Positions 50,680-59,424 of a stretch of DNA of 64,000 nucleotides are shown here, piece after piece. The first letter of the stretch is position 1. Each line of letters starts with the position of its first letter. The stretch comes from Actinocatenispora rupis. Lineage in GTDB: Bacteria > Actinomycetota > Actinomycetes > Mycobacteriales > Micromonosporaceae. The stretch lies in contig NZ_BOMB01000043.1 of the NCBI RefSeq assembly GCF_016861975.1, positions 1 through 64,000 of the forward strand. The letters run 5' to 3'. The notes beneath the pieces are model-generated. The model worked only from the letters and a program-made list of their open reading frames with translations, searched no databases and was not told the origin of the DNA. The position numbers were made by a program, and so were the translations under genes.

Positions 50680-51198
50680 TCAGCGGGCCGGCCCCGCGGG
50701 TGGGCCGGGGCGCGACGGACCGGGGCCGACGGACGGGCGGCCCGCGATCGGCGCCACCGTCGACCCGGCCCGGCGTACGACGGTGCCGAACAGCCGGTCG
50801 TGCCAGGCCCGGCGCCGGCCGTCGGTGAGGACCCCGAGCAGGCCGACCAGCCAGACCGGCGCGATCACCAGCCCCACCAGGGCCCGTACGGCGGCGCGGA
50901 GCGGCCCCAGCGTCGTCCCGTCCGACCGGCAGGTACGCGTGCCCACGAGCAGCGCGCCGATGGTGGCGCCGGACAGCGCCCAGCAGGCCGCGAAGTACGC
51001 CCAGGGCAGCAGGCCGGCGAGCGCGCCGGACAGCGCCACGAGCCACTGCGGGTCGTCGCCGGTCATCTGCCGCCAGATCATCGGCGGGAGCCCGCTGACC
51101 AGCAGTCCCGCCACCGTCAGCAGCAGGCTGTCGGCGGCGAGCCCGGTCAGCCGGGTGGCGAACCCGGCGTACCCGTGACGATCGGTCGGCAGGGTCAC
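50680..51198 (-). CDS. RDD-family membrane protein
   Basis: 172 residues. It begins HGYAGFATRLTGLAADSLLL, where the R and D of the RDD signature stand in the first helix, followed by hydrophobic helices near 20-36, 60-85 and 107-125 and the terminal RRRAWHDRLFGTVVRR motif. RDD proteins are small membrane proteins of uncertain function, some linked to Na+/H+ exchange. A Pro-rich tail ends the protein. Its ATG overlaps the stop of the upstream gene (ATGA). Confidence 0.88.
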   Translation of the reverse strand: MTLPTDRHGYAGFATRLTGLAADSLLLTVAGLLVSGLPPMIWRQMTGDDPQWLVALSGALAGLLPWAYFAACWALSGATIGALLVGTRTCRSDGTTLGPLRAAVRALVGLVIAPVWLVGLLGVLTDGRRRAWHDRLFGTVVRRAGSTVAPIAGRPSVGPGPSRPGPPAGPAR

Positions 51199-51902
51199 GG
51201 GCGGCCGCCGAACAGCCGGCGCAGGCCCGACTCGATGCGGTCGTCGGCCAGCCCGGTCGCGTCGCGTACCTGCTCGGCAGCGGCCGACACGATCCCGCGG
51301 CTCTGCTCCCGCACGAGATCGCGTACGGACGGGTCGCGGGTCAGGTCGTCGATGATGATCGGCACCACCCGGTCGCGTACCCGGGGCAGGACGCCGTCGA
51401 GGATGCGCGGCACCACGTCGTCGACGAGCTGCGGCACGGCGCCGTCCAGCAGTACCGGCACGACCTGGCGGCCGGTCCAGCCGAGCAGCTCGCCGACCCG
51501 GTCCGCGACGTACTTCTCGGCGTCGGCGCGGCTCTCCCGCACCACCGTGTCACCGGCGCGCCGGGCCCGGTCCAGCCGGTACCGCACAGCGTCGGCCCCC
51601 CACTGCGCGCGCGTGGTCAGGAACTGCGGCCGCGGCGCGAACCGGTCCACCGTCCCCACGACGGTGCGCACCGCGTCGGCCGCCTCGACCCCGCGCCGGC
51701 GCACCGCATCAGCCGCTTCCCTGGTACGCCGGCGTGCGGCGGCGTCGGCCTCGACCGCCACGCCCAGCGCGGTGACCAGCGCGCCGCTGCCCGGCAGCCC
51801 GGTGACCTTGAGGCGGTCGGCGGCGAACCCGACGAGTCCGACGGCGAGCCGGCCCACCGACCGGCGCTGTCCGTCGCCCCGCTCCTGCTCCCTGGCATCC
51901 AT
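51195..51902 (-). CDS. Hypothetical amphipathic/helical protein
   Basis: 235 residues from ATG at 51902, with a G-rich site upstream; a longer reading to 52085 has poor composition. The middle is charged and helical (RRTREAADAVRRRGVEAADA). A later repeat-like stretch VVPVLLDGAVPQLVDDVVP, then VLPRVRDRVVPIIIDDL, has regular hydrophobic spacing suggesting amphipathic membrane-surface helices. No catalytic motif or signal peptide. Coupled to the RDD gene by ATGA. Similar proteins occur in actinomycetes as conserved hypotheticals, as far as I recall. Confidence 0.7.
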   Translation of the reverse strand: MDAREQERGDGQRRSVGRLAVGLVGFAADRLKVTGLPGSGALVTALGVAVEADAAARRRTREAADAVRRRGVEAADAVRTVVGTVDRFAPRPQFLTTRAQWGADAVRYRLDRARRAGDTVVRESRADAEKYVADRVGELLGWTGRQVVPVLLDGAVPQLVDDVVPRILDGVLPRVRDRVVPIIIDDLTRDPSVRDLVREQSRGIVSAAAEQVRDATGLADDRIESGLRRLFGGRP

Positions 51903-52187
51903 CTCGGCCCCCCGTCGCGCCGCCGCGGCCAGTCCCCCATGCGGGCATGGGCCTGTGGGCTCCGCACCCGCCGTCCCGGATCCGCCCCCATGGTGGCAGG
52001 GGCCCGCCGACGGCGCCGGCGCGAGCGGCCTCGCTGTTGAGAGTATGCGCCCGGCCGGGCCGCCAGCAGGGGCCAAAGGGTCCATCCGACGCCGTACGGT
52101 CCGCTCGTGCGACGCGTTCGGCTCAACGGAGCCGTTTCCGGCCGCGCGGGGCGTACCGGCGTGCCGGGACCGCTTCGGGACGGACCG
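51903..52187. other. Intergenic stretch, nothing identified
   Basis: 285 bp between the hypothetical gene start and the frameshifted Imm35-like gene. No gene, hairpin or operator stands out. Confidence 0.5.
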
Positions 52188-52693
52188 CTACTCCTCCGGG
52201 TTCGGGCCCGACAACCGCCGCCACACCGCGTACGTCTCCGGCGGCGCCGGCAACCGCCCCCGTACGTGCCCGGGAACCTCGGCGCCGGCCGCCACCGCGT
52301 CCACGTACTCCCTGGCGTGGGACGGGGAGAGTCCGGGCGCCGCGGCCCGGACGGCGCGCAGTGCGGCGCGCCGCGACCCGCCCGCCAGGTCGCCGGTCAC
52401 CCGCTCGCGCAACGGGTCCGGCGGCGGCACCCCGCGCCCCGCTCCCGGTACTCGTCGATCCACTCGCCGTACGCCAGGTCGGCGGTGGCGTGCACCTGGT
52501 GCAGGCTGCCGTCGATCCCGTCGACCAGCAGGTATCCGGCGCCGACGAGCGCGTTCCGGACATCCCGGGTGCGCGCGTACGCCTCGCTCTGCGGGACGAC
52601 CAACCACCCCAACGGATGCGCCTCGGTGCCCACCACCACGAGCGCCGGCGCGTACGGCTGCGCGTTCAGCCCGGCCAGGTATCGCTCGACCAC
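52188..52693 (-). pseudogene. Imm35/YrhB-like protein, broken by a 1-nt frameshift
   Basis: From GTG at 52693 the protein reads MVERYLAGLNAQPYAPALVV, then GWLVVPQSEAYA, LVGAGYLLVDGIDGSLHQVH and YGEWIDEYRERGAG. This is the layout of immunity protein 35 / YrhB domains: an N-terminal helix, a GW-v strand, the lVD-dGsvH strand pair and the W--Y end. The frame then closes early, while the next frame continues with good codon use as PDPLRERVTGDLAGG to SGPNPEE at 52188. One missing G near 52430-52440, in G-runs on the coding strand, joins them to about 169 residues. Either a true pseudogene or a sequencing error. Imm35 proteins usually neutralise polymorphic toxins, but no toxin gene is next to it. 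Confidence 0.7.
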
Positions 52694-52710
52694 CGCGACC
52701 GCCCACGCCC

Positions 52711-52869
52711 TGGCTCACCGACCGCATCGGCGCGCGGGCGACCGACAGCGAGTTCGTGGTCTTCGGCGGCACCGTACTGCGCGGCGGCACCGCCGAGGAG
52801 CGGGCGCGGTGGGCCGACGTGCACGCCGGACACCGCGCCGGGGCGACCCGCCTCGCCCGTTCGCTCTAG
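52711..52869 (+). pseudogene. Orphan 3' gene fragment
   Basis: 52 codons from TGG 52711 to TAG 52869 (WLTDRIGARATDSEFVVFGG and on to THRAGATRLARSL-like end) with almost every third base G or C, but no start codon upstream and the Imm35-like gene abutting on the other strand. Looks like the tail of a lost gene. Family not recognised. Confidence 0.35.
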
Positions 52870-52932
52870 GGAAACCCGTTCGCCCTTGGGAAAACGGATG
52901 CGGCGGCCGGGCGGGCTGGCTACGGTCCGGGC

Positions 52933-53577
52933 GTGGCCCACACCTATCCTCCGCTCAACGTCGAGATCCGTACGCCGCGGCTGACGCTGGCCGGCGCGAC
53001 CGACGAGTTGCTGGAGCGCCTGGTACCGGTCGTCCGGGCCGGGATCGCCGACGTGGAGCCGTTGCCGTTCGACGACCCGATCTCGTTCTACGCCGACAGT
53101 CCCGAACGGGAATGGCAGTGGCTGCAAAGCATCTGGCGCGGCCGCGGGCGCGTGACCCCGGACGCGTGGCGGCTCTACTTCGCCGTCCTCGTCGACGGCG
53201 AGGCGGTCGGCATGCAGGACCTCACCGCCTCGAACTTCACCCGCTTCGGTACGGTGTCCACCTCCTCGTGGCTGGCGCCCGGCAGCCGCGGGCGGGGGCT
53301 GGGCACGGAGATGCGGGCGGCGATCCTGCACCTGGCGTTCGCCGGGCTGGGCGCGCGCGAGGCCGGCAGCGACGCGTTCGTCGACAACGAGGCGTCCAAC
53401 CGCGTGTCCCGCGGCCTCGGCTACGAGCCGAACGGCACGGACTGGGACACCCGCCGGGGCGAGGCCGCCCGGATCCAGCAGTGGCGGCTCACCCGGGAGA
53501 CCTGGGAACGTACCCGCCGCGACGACATCCACCTCAGCGGCGTCCGGGAGTGCCTGCCCGTCCTCGGCATCGGCTGA
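52933..53577 (+). CDS. GNAT acetyltransferase, RimJ/RimL type
   Basis: 214 residues from GTG at 52933. NVEIRTPRLTLAGATDELLE is the usual first strand of RimJ/RimL-like enzymes. WLAPGSRGRGLGTEMRAAIL contains the acetyl-CoA pyrophosphate loop (R-x-x-G-x-G). DNEASNRVSRGLGYEPNG is motif B. Likely acetylates an N-terminal amine or small molecule; the substrate is unknown. It stands alone between gene fragments. Confidence 0.92.
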   Translation: MAHTYPPLNVEIRTPRLTLAGATDELLERLVPVVRAGIADVEPLPFDDPISFYADSPEREWQWLQSIWRGRGRVTPDAWRLYFAVLVDGEAVGMQDLTASNFTRFGTVSTSSWLAPGSRGRGLGTEMRAAILHLAFAGLGAREAGSDAFVDNEASNRVSRGLGYEPNGTDWDTRRGEAARIQQWRLTRETWERTRRDDIHLSGVRECLPVLGIG

Positions 53578-53599
53578 CCGACCGCCGTCGCGACGTGGC

Positions 53600-53818
53600 T
53601 CAGGCCGGGAGGCGGTCCCGGCCGGGCCACGGGTCGCCGACGCGGGCCAGTTCGGCGCGCAGCGCCGCGGCCAGCCGGCGTACCTCGGCCGGCCGGTCGG
53701 GCGCGACGTCGACGCGCTCGTACGGGTCCTGCGCGAGGTCGTACAGGGTGCGGTGGACGCGGCCGTCGGGGGCTTGCCGGGATCCAATCCGCCGCGCACC
53801 CGAGCATTCAAGGTGCAT
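53600..53818 (-). pseudogene. Sulfatase C-terminal remnant
   Basis: 72 codons from an in-frame ATG. The part from about residue 20, RVHRTLYDLAQDPYERVDVA, then LAAALRAELARVGDPW, is the standard C-terminal end of arylsulfatase-type enzymes. The catalytic domain with the CxPxR formylglycine site is absent: upstream lies the nitroreductase start region. So it is a truncated relic, not a functional gene. Confidence 0.7.
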
Positions 53819-53865
53819 TGCGATGCGGCCCCGACGACCCGCCGGGCGGCTGCGAGACTGGGCGG

Positions 53866-54390
53866 GTGGATGCGACGGACGTGGTGGCGGATCTGGTGGC
53901 GCGACCGGTGACCCGCCTGTTCACCGCCGATCCGGTACCGGCCGACGACGTGCTGCGCATGGTGGACGCCGCGCGCTGGACGGGATCCGCGCGCAACCGG
54001 CAGCCGTGGCGGTTCGTCGCCGTCTCCGATCCGTCGCTGCGGCGCACCCTGTCGACCCTCGGCGCGTACGCGCAGCACCTCGCCGCGGCGCCCCTCGTCC
54101 TGGTGCTCGTGTCCGCCGACGACGGCCGCACCGACACCGAGTACGACCTGGGCCGGGTGACGCAGAGCCTGACGCTGGTCGCCGCGACCCTCGGGTACGG
54201 GAGCTGCCCGGCGACGCTGTTCCCCGCCGCGAACGTGGCCACCGCCCGCGCCGTACTCGGGGTGCCGGACGGGTGGGTTCCGCGGCACGCGCTCGCGATC
54301 GGCCGACCACGGCGCGGCGCGCGACCGACCGGTACCCGTGCGGTGCCGGCCGGCCGGCTGCCGACCGAGGAGCTGCTCACCGTGCTCTGA
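53866..54390 (+). CDS. Nitroreductase-family protein
   Basis: 174 residues from GTG at 53866. RWTGSARNRQPWRFV is the N-terminal FMN-phosphate-binding segment, and GRVTQSLTLVAATLGYGSCP corresponds to the central helix with the G-x-G flavin loop. It lacks the usual long final helices and is somewhat short. Probably an FMN-dependent NAD(P)H oxidoreductase with unknown substrate. The lipoprotein gene follows 81 bp downstream. Confidence 0.87.
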   Translation: MDATDVVADLVARPVTRLFTADPVPADDVLRMVDAARWTGSARNRQPWRFVAVSDPSLRRTLSTLGAYAQHLAAAPLVLVLVSADDGRTDTEYDLGRVTQSLTLVAATLGYGSCPATLFPAANVATARAVLGVPDGWVPRHALAIGRPRRGARPTGTRAVPAGRLPTEELLTVL

Positions 54391-54471
54391 CCGCCCGGGA
54401 TTCCCACCGCTGAGCGGTTTCCGCCGGGTCGTAAGCTTCCGTACGTCCTGCGTCGAGGTACGGGAGGCGCC

Positions 54472-55641
54472 ATGCGGTACCGGCTGGGGATCGTCGCGCT
54501 CGTTGCGGCCGTGTCGGCGACGGCGGGGTGCGCGCAGCACGCGTCGGCCGGCCCCCCGACGATGGACCAGGTCGGCCACACACTCGCCGGCGACCCGGTG
54601 CTGCACTGGACCGGCTCGTGGCACTGGGAGAAGGCCACGATGACCGCCGACCTGCGCACGATGGGCAGCGGCGACGGCGTCGGCACGGTCACCGTCGACG
54701 GAGTCACCGGGCGGGTGCTGCTCCACGGCGGCCACCTGTTCGTCCACGCCAGCCGCGACTTCTGGCGGAAGACCGGCGAGTCGTCGACCGACGCGGCCGG
54801 GCTCGGCACCCACTGGGTCGACCTCGGCGACCCCAAGCACAGCGCCACTTCCCTGCTGTTCCAAGGGATCTGGCTCGACCAGCTGGCGCCCCGCCGGCTC
54901 GGCGACGCGCTGCGCGGCACCGACGGCGACGCGCCGAGCTGCGTCGCGCCCGGCCAGTACTACACCGGCGACCACACGTGGAAACCCGCGCGCGCCGCGA
55001 CCCAGCCGCGGGGCGTGCCGGCCGGATCGCTGCGGTACACGACGCCGCCGTGGGCGAGCTGCGCGCCCGGCACGTACTGGGTGGCCCGTCAGGCACCGCA
55101 CCAGTTGCTGGCGTACGTGGGCGTCGCGCAGCCGGTCGGCACCAACGCCGACGACCACGACAAGGACACCACCGTCACCTCCGACCTCGCCGTACGTGCC
55201 GGGACCGCCGCGCAGGGCCGCTCGGCGTACGCGGAACTGGCCCGCGACCTGCGCGCGCTGCCCGTCACCGTGCAGGTCCCGTCGAGCGCCGACGTCGACC
55301 TGTCGTCGTACGCGGTGCTGCCCGGGCTGTGCGTCGGCGCCGACTGCGCGCACCTGGACGTCAGCGTCACCGGCTACAACAACTCCGACCGGCTGACCGT
55401 ACGGATGGCGGTCGGGGTGTCGGTGGCCGGCGACGGCAAGCCCGGCGGGGAATGCACCGCGACGCTCGGGCCGCTCAAGCCGCGCACCCACGCGCGGACC
55501 ACGTGCTCGGTCACCGATCCCCGGGTCGCCCGGATCTCCGCCGGCAAGTCGTCCGTCGCGTGGTCCGAGTCCGACAACGCCTACCTGCTGTCCGCCACCG
55601 AACCCGTCGACCCCGCCGCCCTCGCCGCCACGGCCCACTAG
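54472..55641 (+). CDS. Hypothetical lipoprotein
   Basis: 389 residues from ATG at 54472. Signal peptide with lipobox SATAGC (Cys20). About residues 35-130 have the alternating strands seen in LolA/LppX-like lipid-binding proteins (WHWEKATMTADLRTMGSGDG, then LHGGHLFVHASRDFWRK), but this is only a resemblance. The C-terminal half is Cys-bearing (six Cys) and beta-rich. Surface-anchored; function not recognised. It converges on the AraC-type gene, which ends 29 bp away. Confidence 0.85.
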   Translation: MRYRLGIVALVAAVSATAGCAQHASAGPPTMDQVGHTLAGDPVLHWTGSWHWEKATMTADLRTMGSGDGVGTVTVDGVTGRVLLHGGHLFVHASRDFWRKTGESSTDAAGLGTHWVDLGDPKHSATSLLFQGIWLDQLAPRRLGDALRGTDGDAPSCVAPGQYYTGDHTWKPARAATQPRGVPAGSLRYTTPPWASCAPGTYWVARQAPHQLLAYVGVAQPVGTNADDHDKDTTVTSDLAVRAGTAAQGRSAYAELARDLRALPVTVQVPSSADVDLSSYAVLPGLCVGADCAHLDVSVTGYNNSDRLTVRMAVGVSVAGDGKPGGECTATLGPLKPRTHARTTCSVTDPRVARISAGKSSVAWSESDNAYLLSATEPVDPAALAATAH

Positions 55642-55670
55642 GCCCCAGATCGCCGCGGTAGAGCCGGAAC

Positions 55671-56606
55671 CTACGACTCGGCGTCGTCGGCGAGGCGGCG
55701 GCGACGGAACTCGCGCGGCGACTCGCCGTACCGGTCCTTGAACGCGGCGGAGAAACACGCCGGTGCCAGGCCGACCCGGTCCGCCACCTCCGCCACCGGT
55801 ACGTCCGCGCGCGCCGGGTCGGCGAGCAGGTCCCGCGCCACCCGCAGCGTCTCGTCCCGGCGCAGGTCCCGGTACGTCGTGCCGGACTGCTGGAGCGCCA
55901 GCCGTACCTGCCGCGGCGACCAGCGCAACGCCCGCGCCGCGTCGGTCAGCCCGAGCCGGCCGGTCCCCACGTGCTCGCGGACGTAGCGGCGGACGGTCGC
56001 GGCGACCTCGTCCAGGTGGCGCGCCGACGGCCGAATGTCACCGACGAGCAGCATGCACAGCAGCTCCGTCACCCGGTCGCCGACCGCGTGGAAGTCACGG
56101 TCGGGCAGCTCGCCGTGCGCGGTGTGCAGCGCGGTCACCATCGTGTCGACGATCCGTCCCAGGCCGGAACGCAGGTCGAGCAGGGCGCGCAGCGGCCCCT
56201 CCGACCGGACGTTCCGGTCGATGACGGCGCGCGGCACCTGCAGCGCAAGCGCCTCCGACCGCGGGATCGACAGCCAGCACGGCTCGTCCATCACCATCAC
56301 CGACGCGTACCCCGGCTCGGCGCGGACGACCGTCTCACCGTGCCGTGTCGCGTACGCACCGGAGCGGGGCAGGACGACCCAGTAGTGCTCGTCGCCGGGG
56401 AAGTCGCGCACCTGCGACGGCGTCCGGTACGCGGTCCGGTCACCGAGCTGCCGCCAGTGCGCCAGCCGGTACGTCGAGGTCTCCTGGACCTTGATGCTCG
56501 CCTGCCACCGCCCCGGATTCAGGTAGTGCTGGTCCATCGGCAGGAAGCCGTAGACCAGATCGGTGAACGTGGCGACGTCGTACGCCGTCCAGTCGTGGTA
56601 TCTCAT
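55671..56606 (-). CDS. AraC-family transcriptional regulator
   Basis: 311 residues from ATG at 56606; a longer reading is of poor quality. The N-terminal part resembles the AraC-binding domain of AlkS/FeaR-like regulators, with PRSGAYATRHGETVVRAEPG and SIPRSEALALQVP. The C-terminal 100 residues hold the two helix-turn-helix motifs: LTDAARALRWSPRQVRLALQ and VPVAEVADRVGLAPACFSAA, then FKDRYGESPREFRRRRL. It is divergent from a short-chain dehydrogenase gene (194-bp gap), which is the likely target. Confidence 0.9.
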   Translation of the reverse strand: MRYHDWTAYDVATFTDLVYGFLPMDQHYLNPGRWQASIKVQETSTYRLAHWRQLGDRTAYRTPSQVRDFPGDEHYWVVLPRSGAYATRHGETVVRAEPGYASVMVMDEPCWLSIPRSEALALQVPRAVIDRNVRSEGPLRALLDLRSGLGRIVDTMVTALHTAHGELPDRDFHAVGDRVTELLCMLLVGDIRPSARHLDEVAATVRRYVREHVGTGRLGLTDAARALRWSPRQVRLALQQSGTTYRDLRRDETLRVARDLLADPARADVPVAEVADRVGLAPACFSAAFKDRYGESPREFRRRRLADDAES

Positions 56607-56800
56607 GCGCCCCACCCCGATCGCCCGCCGCATCGTACTGCGCCCGACCGGTACGTCGCCCGCCACAAGCGGTGTCGGTTTCGTGCCGCGTACTTGCGGT
56701 CTCCGGCAGAACCGCCCGCCGCGTCTTGCCGCCGCCACCGCACCCCGTGGTACCCAGTGGTGGCCCCGGACGACCGTCGTACCGGGTGCGGGAGGAGACC

Positions 56801-57565
56801 ATGAGCGAGCTGCTGGCCGACAAGACCGTGCTGGTCACGGGGGCGGCCAACGGGATCGGCGCCGCGTCGGCCGAACGGTTCGCCGCGCACGGCGCCCGCG
56901 TCGTTCTCGTCGACGTCGACGCCGACCACGGCGAGGCGAACGCCGAGGCGATCCGTACGGCCGGCGGCGACGCCACGTTCGTCCGCGGCGACGTGTCGTC
57001 CGCCGCCGACGTCAAGGCGTTCCTCGCCGCCGCCGTCGACCGGTACGGCCGGATCGACGCCGCGCTGAACAACGCCGGCATCGAGGAGACCGGCACGCCG
57101 TTCCACGAGAGCAGCGAGGACGGCTGGGACGCGCTGCACGCCGTGAACCTCAAGGGCGTCTTCCTCTGCATGAAGTACGAGATCCGGCAGATGCTGGCGC
57201 AGGGCGGCGGCACGATCGTCAACATGGCCTCGGTCGCCGGGCTCATCGGCCTCCCGCTCGGCATCGGCACGTACGCGGCGACCAAGCACGGCGTCGTCGG
57301 CCTCACCCGCACGGCCGCCATCGAGTACGCCCGGCAGGGCATCCGGGTCAACGCCGTCTGCCCCGGCGTCGTGCGTACGGCGATGCTCGACAGCGCCATC
57401 AACGCGGGCATGTTCACGCCCGAGGAGGCGGCCGCACTGCACCCGACCGGCGCGCTGCTCAGCCCGCGGGACGTCGCCGAGACCGCCGCCTGGCTGTGCT
57501 CCGACGTGTCCGGCGGGATGACCGGGCAGGCCGTCGCCGTCGACGCCGGCATGACCGCCGGCTGA
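56801..57565 (+). CDS. Classical short-chain dehydrogenase/reductase
   Basis: 254 residues from ATG at 56801, with GGAGGAG upstream. TGAANGIG (13-20), a VDVDAD acidic pair favouring NAD(H), NNAG, MASVAG with the catalytic Ser, YAATK and the C-terminal PGVVRT-M and DAGMTAG end are all present, so it is a complete active-type enzyme. Substrate unknown. Divergent from the AraC-type gene and followed by a perfect 13-bp terminator. Confidence 0.93.
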   Translation: MSELLADKTVLVTGAANGIGAASAERFAAHGARVVLVDVDADHGEANAEAIRTAGGDATFVRGDVSSAADVKAFLAAAVDRYGRIDAALNNAGIEETGTPFHESSEDGWDALHAVNLKGVFLCMKYEIRQMLAQGGGTIVNMASVAGLIGLPLGIGTYAATKHGVVGLTRTAAIEYARQGIRVNAVCPGVVRTAMLDSAINAGMFTPEEAAALHPTGALLSPRDVAETAAWLCSDVSGGMTGQAVAVDAGMTAG

Positions 57566-57574
57566 CCACGTACT

Positions 57575-57613
57575 CCGGCCGGCCGGGTCTCCCCCCGTGG
57601 CCCGGCCGGCCGG
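57575..57613. terminator. Bidirectional terminator between the SDR and TetR genes
   Basis: Perfect 13-bp arms (57575-57587 and 57601-57613) with a 13-nt loop. It ends at the TetR stop, serving both convergent genes. Confidence 0.75.
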
Positions 57614-58231
57614 TCACCGCCCTCGGCCCGTACGCGGGCTCCGTCGCGGTCGGTGCGGGCGGCCGGTGTCCGCGGTCAGCGTGTCGCGGAGTTCCGCGAC
57701 CGCGGCGTCCAGGCAGGCCGCGATGTCCGTCCGCCCCTGCGCGTCGATCCACCGGTCGAAGGCGTTCTGGAACGCGACCGTCGCGAGCTGCGCCGCCGTA
57801 CGGGCACGGTCGGCGTCGACGCCGCGGTGGCGCAGCGCGTCGCCGATGGCGGCGGTGACGGCGGCGGTCTTGGTGCGCTCGCGTTCCTGGAGTTCGGGGC
57901 TGGAGGCGATGACGGCACGGCGTTCGGCGGTGCGGTCGAGGTGGTCGACGAGCAGCGTGCCGACCCGGGCGAGCGCGGTCAGGGCCACGGTCAGCGGGGC
58001 GCCGTCGCCCTCGACCGCGCGTACCGCGTCGCCGACGGCGGGGGCCAGCCGTTCCGAGCCGGCGAACAGTACCTCGCGCTTGTCCGGGAAGTACCGGAAG
58101 TAGGAGCGGCGGGTGATGCCGGCCCGCTCGGCGATCTGGGTCACCGTCACGTTGTCGTACCCGTGCTCGGTGCACAGCTCCAGCGCCGCCCGGGTGAGCC
58201 GCTGCGCGGTACCGGGATCCCATCGGGCCAT
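57614..58231 (-). CDS. TetR-family repressor
   Basis: 205 residues from ATG at 58231. HTH residues 10-58: LTRAALELCTEHGYDNVTVT, then IAERAGITRRSYFRYFPDK. The C-terminal ligand domain is helical and ends in an Arg/Pro-rich tail. It is divergent from the dehydrogenase gene, and two 17-bp operator-like palindromes lie in the 101-bp gap. It therefore probably represses itself and that gene, and is released by an unknown ligand. Confidence 0.92.
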   Translation of the reverse strand: MARWDPGTAQRLTRAALELCTEHGYDNVTVTQIAERAGITRRSYFRYFPDKREVLFAGSERLAPAVGDAVRAVEGDGAPLTVALTALARVGTLLVDHLDRTAERRAVIASSPELQERERTKTAAVTAAIGDALRHRGVDADRARTAAQLATVAFQNAFDRWIDAQGRTDIAACLDAAVAELRDTLTADTGRPHRPRRSPRTGRGR

Positions 58232-58251
58232 GGTCGAACCCTAACAGGTGA

Positions 58252-58268
58252 CGTCTCAGTGTGTCATC
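58252..58268. promoter_or_regulatory. TetR-type operator, copy 1
   Basis: ACGTCTCAGTGTGTCAT. Fourteen of 15 bases of its core (58254-58268) are the reverse complement of copy 2. Each copy is also itself an imperfect palindrome. Confidence 0.7.
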
Positions 58269-58286
58269 GGATGCTAGCCTCGGTGA

Positions 58287-58303
58287 TGACACAGTGAGAC
58301 ATC
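58287..58303. promoter_or_regulatory. TetR-type operator, copy 2
   Basis: ATGACACAGTGAGACAT, 35 bp centre to centre from copy 1 and 30 bp before the dehydrogenase ATG. Confidence 0.7.
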
Positions 58304-58332
58304 GCCGGCGGACGCCCGACACGGAGGAGCCC

Positions 58333-59424
58333 ATGAGCGAGAGCACGCGGAGCGGCGAGGTGTGGATCCTCGGCGCCACCGGCCGCATCGGCGGTGCCGT
58401 CACCACCCGCCTGGCCACCCTCGGGTACGCCGTCGTGCCGGTGGGGCGCGACGGTGAGCGGCTGCGCGCGACGGCGGCCGAGCACGGCGTACGGCCGGTC
58501 GTCGCCGACACGCCCGACCGCATCGCCGCCGAGATCGCGCGGCGGCGTCCGACCGTGGTCGTCAACACCATCGGCGGATACGCGGAGACCGCGGTACCGA
58601 TCGCCCGCGCCTGCCTGCCCGGCGGCCACTACCTGGATCTGGCCGCCGATCTCACCGCCGTACCCCGGCTGCTCGACCTGCACCCGGACGCCGCCGCGGC
58701 GGGCAGCACGCTGGTGACCGGCGCGGGCTTCGGCGTCCTGGCCACCGAGGCGGTCGTGGTCGCACTGTGCGCGGACCGGCCCACCCCGTCCGCCGTCCGC
58801 GTCGACGCCGCGGCGTCGGTCGCCGTCACCGCCGGCCCCCTCGGCCCCGGGTACGCGGCGTCCCTCGTCGACGCGCTGTCCACCGGTGGCCGCCGGTACG
58901 TCGACGGCCGGCTCGTCGCCACGCGGCTCGGCGCCGACCCGCGGCACCTGACCCTGCCCGACGGTCAGACCGTACGGACCGCGGGCGCGCCGACCGCGGA
59001 GCTGCTCGCCGCCCAGCGCGCCAGCGGGGCGCCGACCGTCACCGCGACCTCCGCGCTGGTCCCCGCCTCCCCCGCCGTACGGGCCGTGCTGCCGCTGGCC
59101 GGCCGGTTGCTGTCGCTCGACCCGGTACGGCGGTTCGCGGTCCGCCGGCTGGCCGCCATGACCGTACGGGAGGCGCCCCGCCCGCGCCGGCACTCCTGGG
59201 GGCACGCGGTCGTGACGTGGCCGGACGGTACCCGGCGGGAGGGGTGGCTGCGCGCAGACGACGGCATGGACTTCACCGCGGCGGTCGCGAGCGAGGTCGC
59301 GGTACGGCTCGCCCGGGGCGACGGCAGGCCCGGCGCGTACACCCCGGCGGCGGCGTTCGGTGCCGGGCTGGCGACAGCCGCCGGCGGCACCCTGCACCTC
59401 CCTGACGGCACGCTGATTCCCTGA
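58333..59424 (+). CDS. Saccharopine-dehydrogenase-like NAD(P)-binding protein
   Basis: 363 residues from ATG at 58333, with GGAGG upstream. VWILGATGRIGGAV is the Rossmann loop, and VVVNTIGGYAETAVPIARAC and HYLDLAADL match saccharopine dehydrogenase / trans-acting enoyl-reductase-like proteins. The remainder has the substrate domain with a short final strand set and no transmembrane anchor. Substrate unknown. Single gene under the TetR operators. Confidence 0.86.
   Translation: MSESTRSGEVWILGATGRIGGAVTTRLATLGYAVVPVGRDGERLRATAAEHGVRPVVADTPDRIAAEIARRRPTVVVNTIGGYAETAVPIARACLPGGHYLDLAADLTAVPRLLDLHPDAAAAGSTLVTGAGFGVLATEAVVVALCADRPTPSAVRVDAAASVAVTAGPLGPGYAASLVDALSTGGRRYVDGRLVATRLGADPRHLTLPDGQTVRTAGAPTAELLAAQRASGAPTVTATSALVPASPAVRAVLPLAGRLLSLDPVRRFAVRRLAAMTVREAPRPRRHSWGHAVVTWPDGTRREGWLRADDGMDFTAAVASEVAVRLARGDGRPGAYTPAAAFGAGLATAAGGTLHLPDGTLIP

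Noticed and set aside
53600-53818. Independent small protein gene
   Set aside because: The sequence is recognisably only the C-terminal end of a sulfatase, lacking the catalytic domain.
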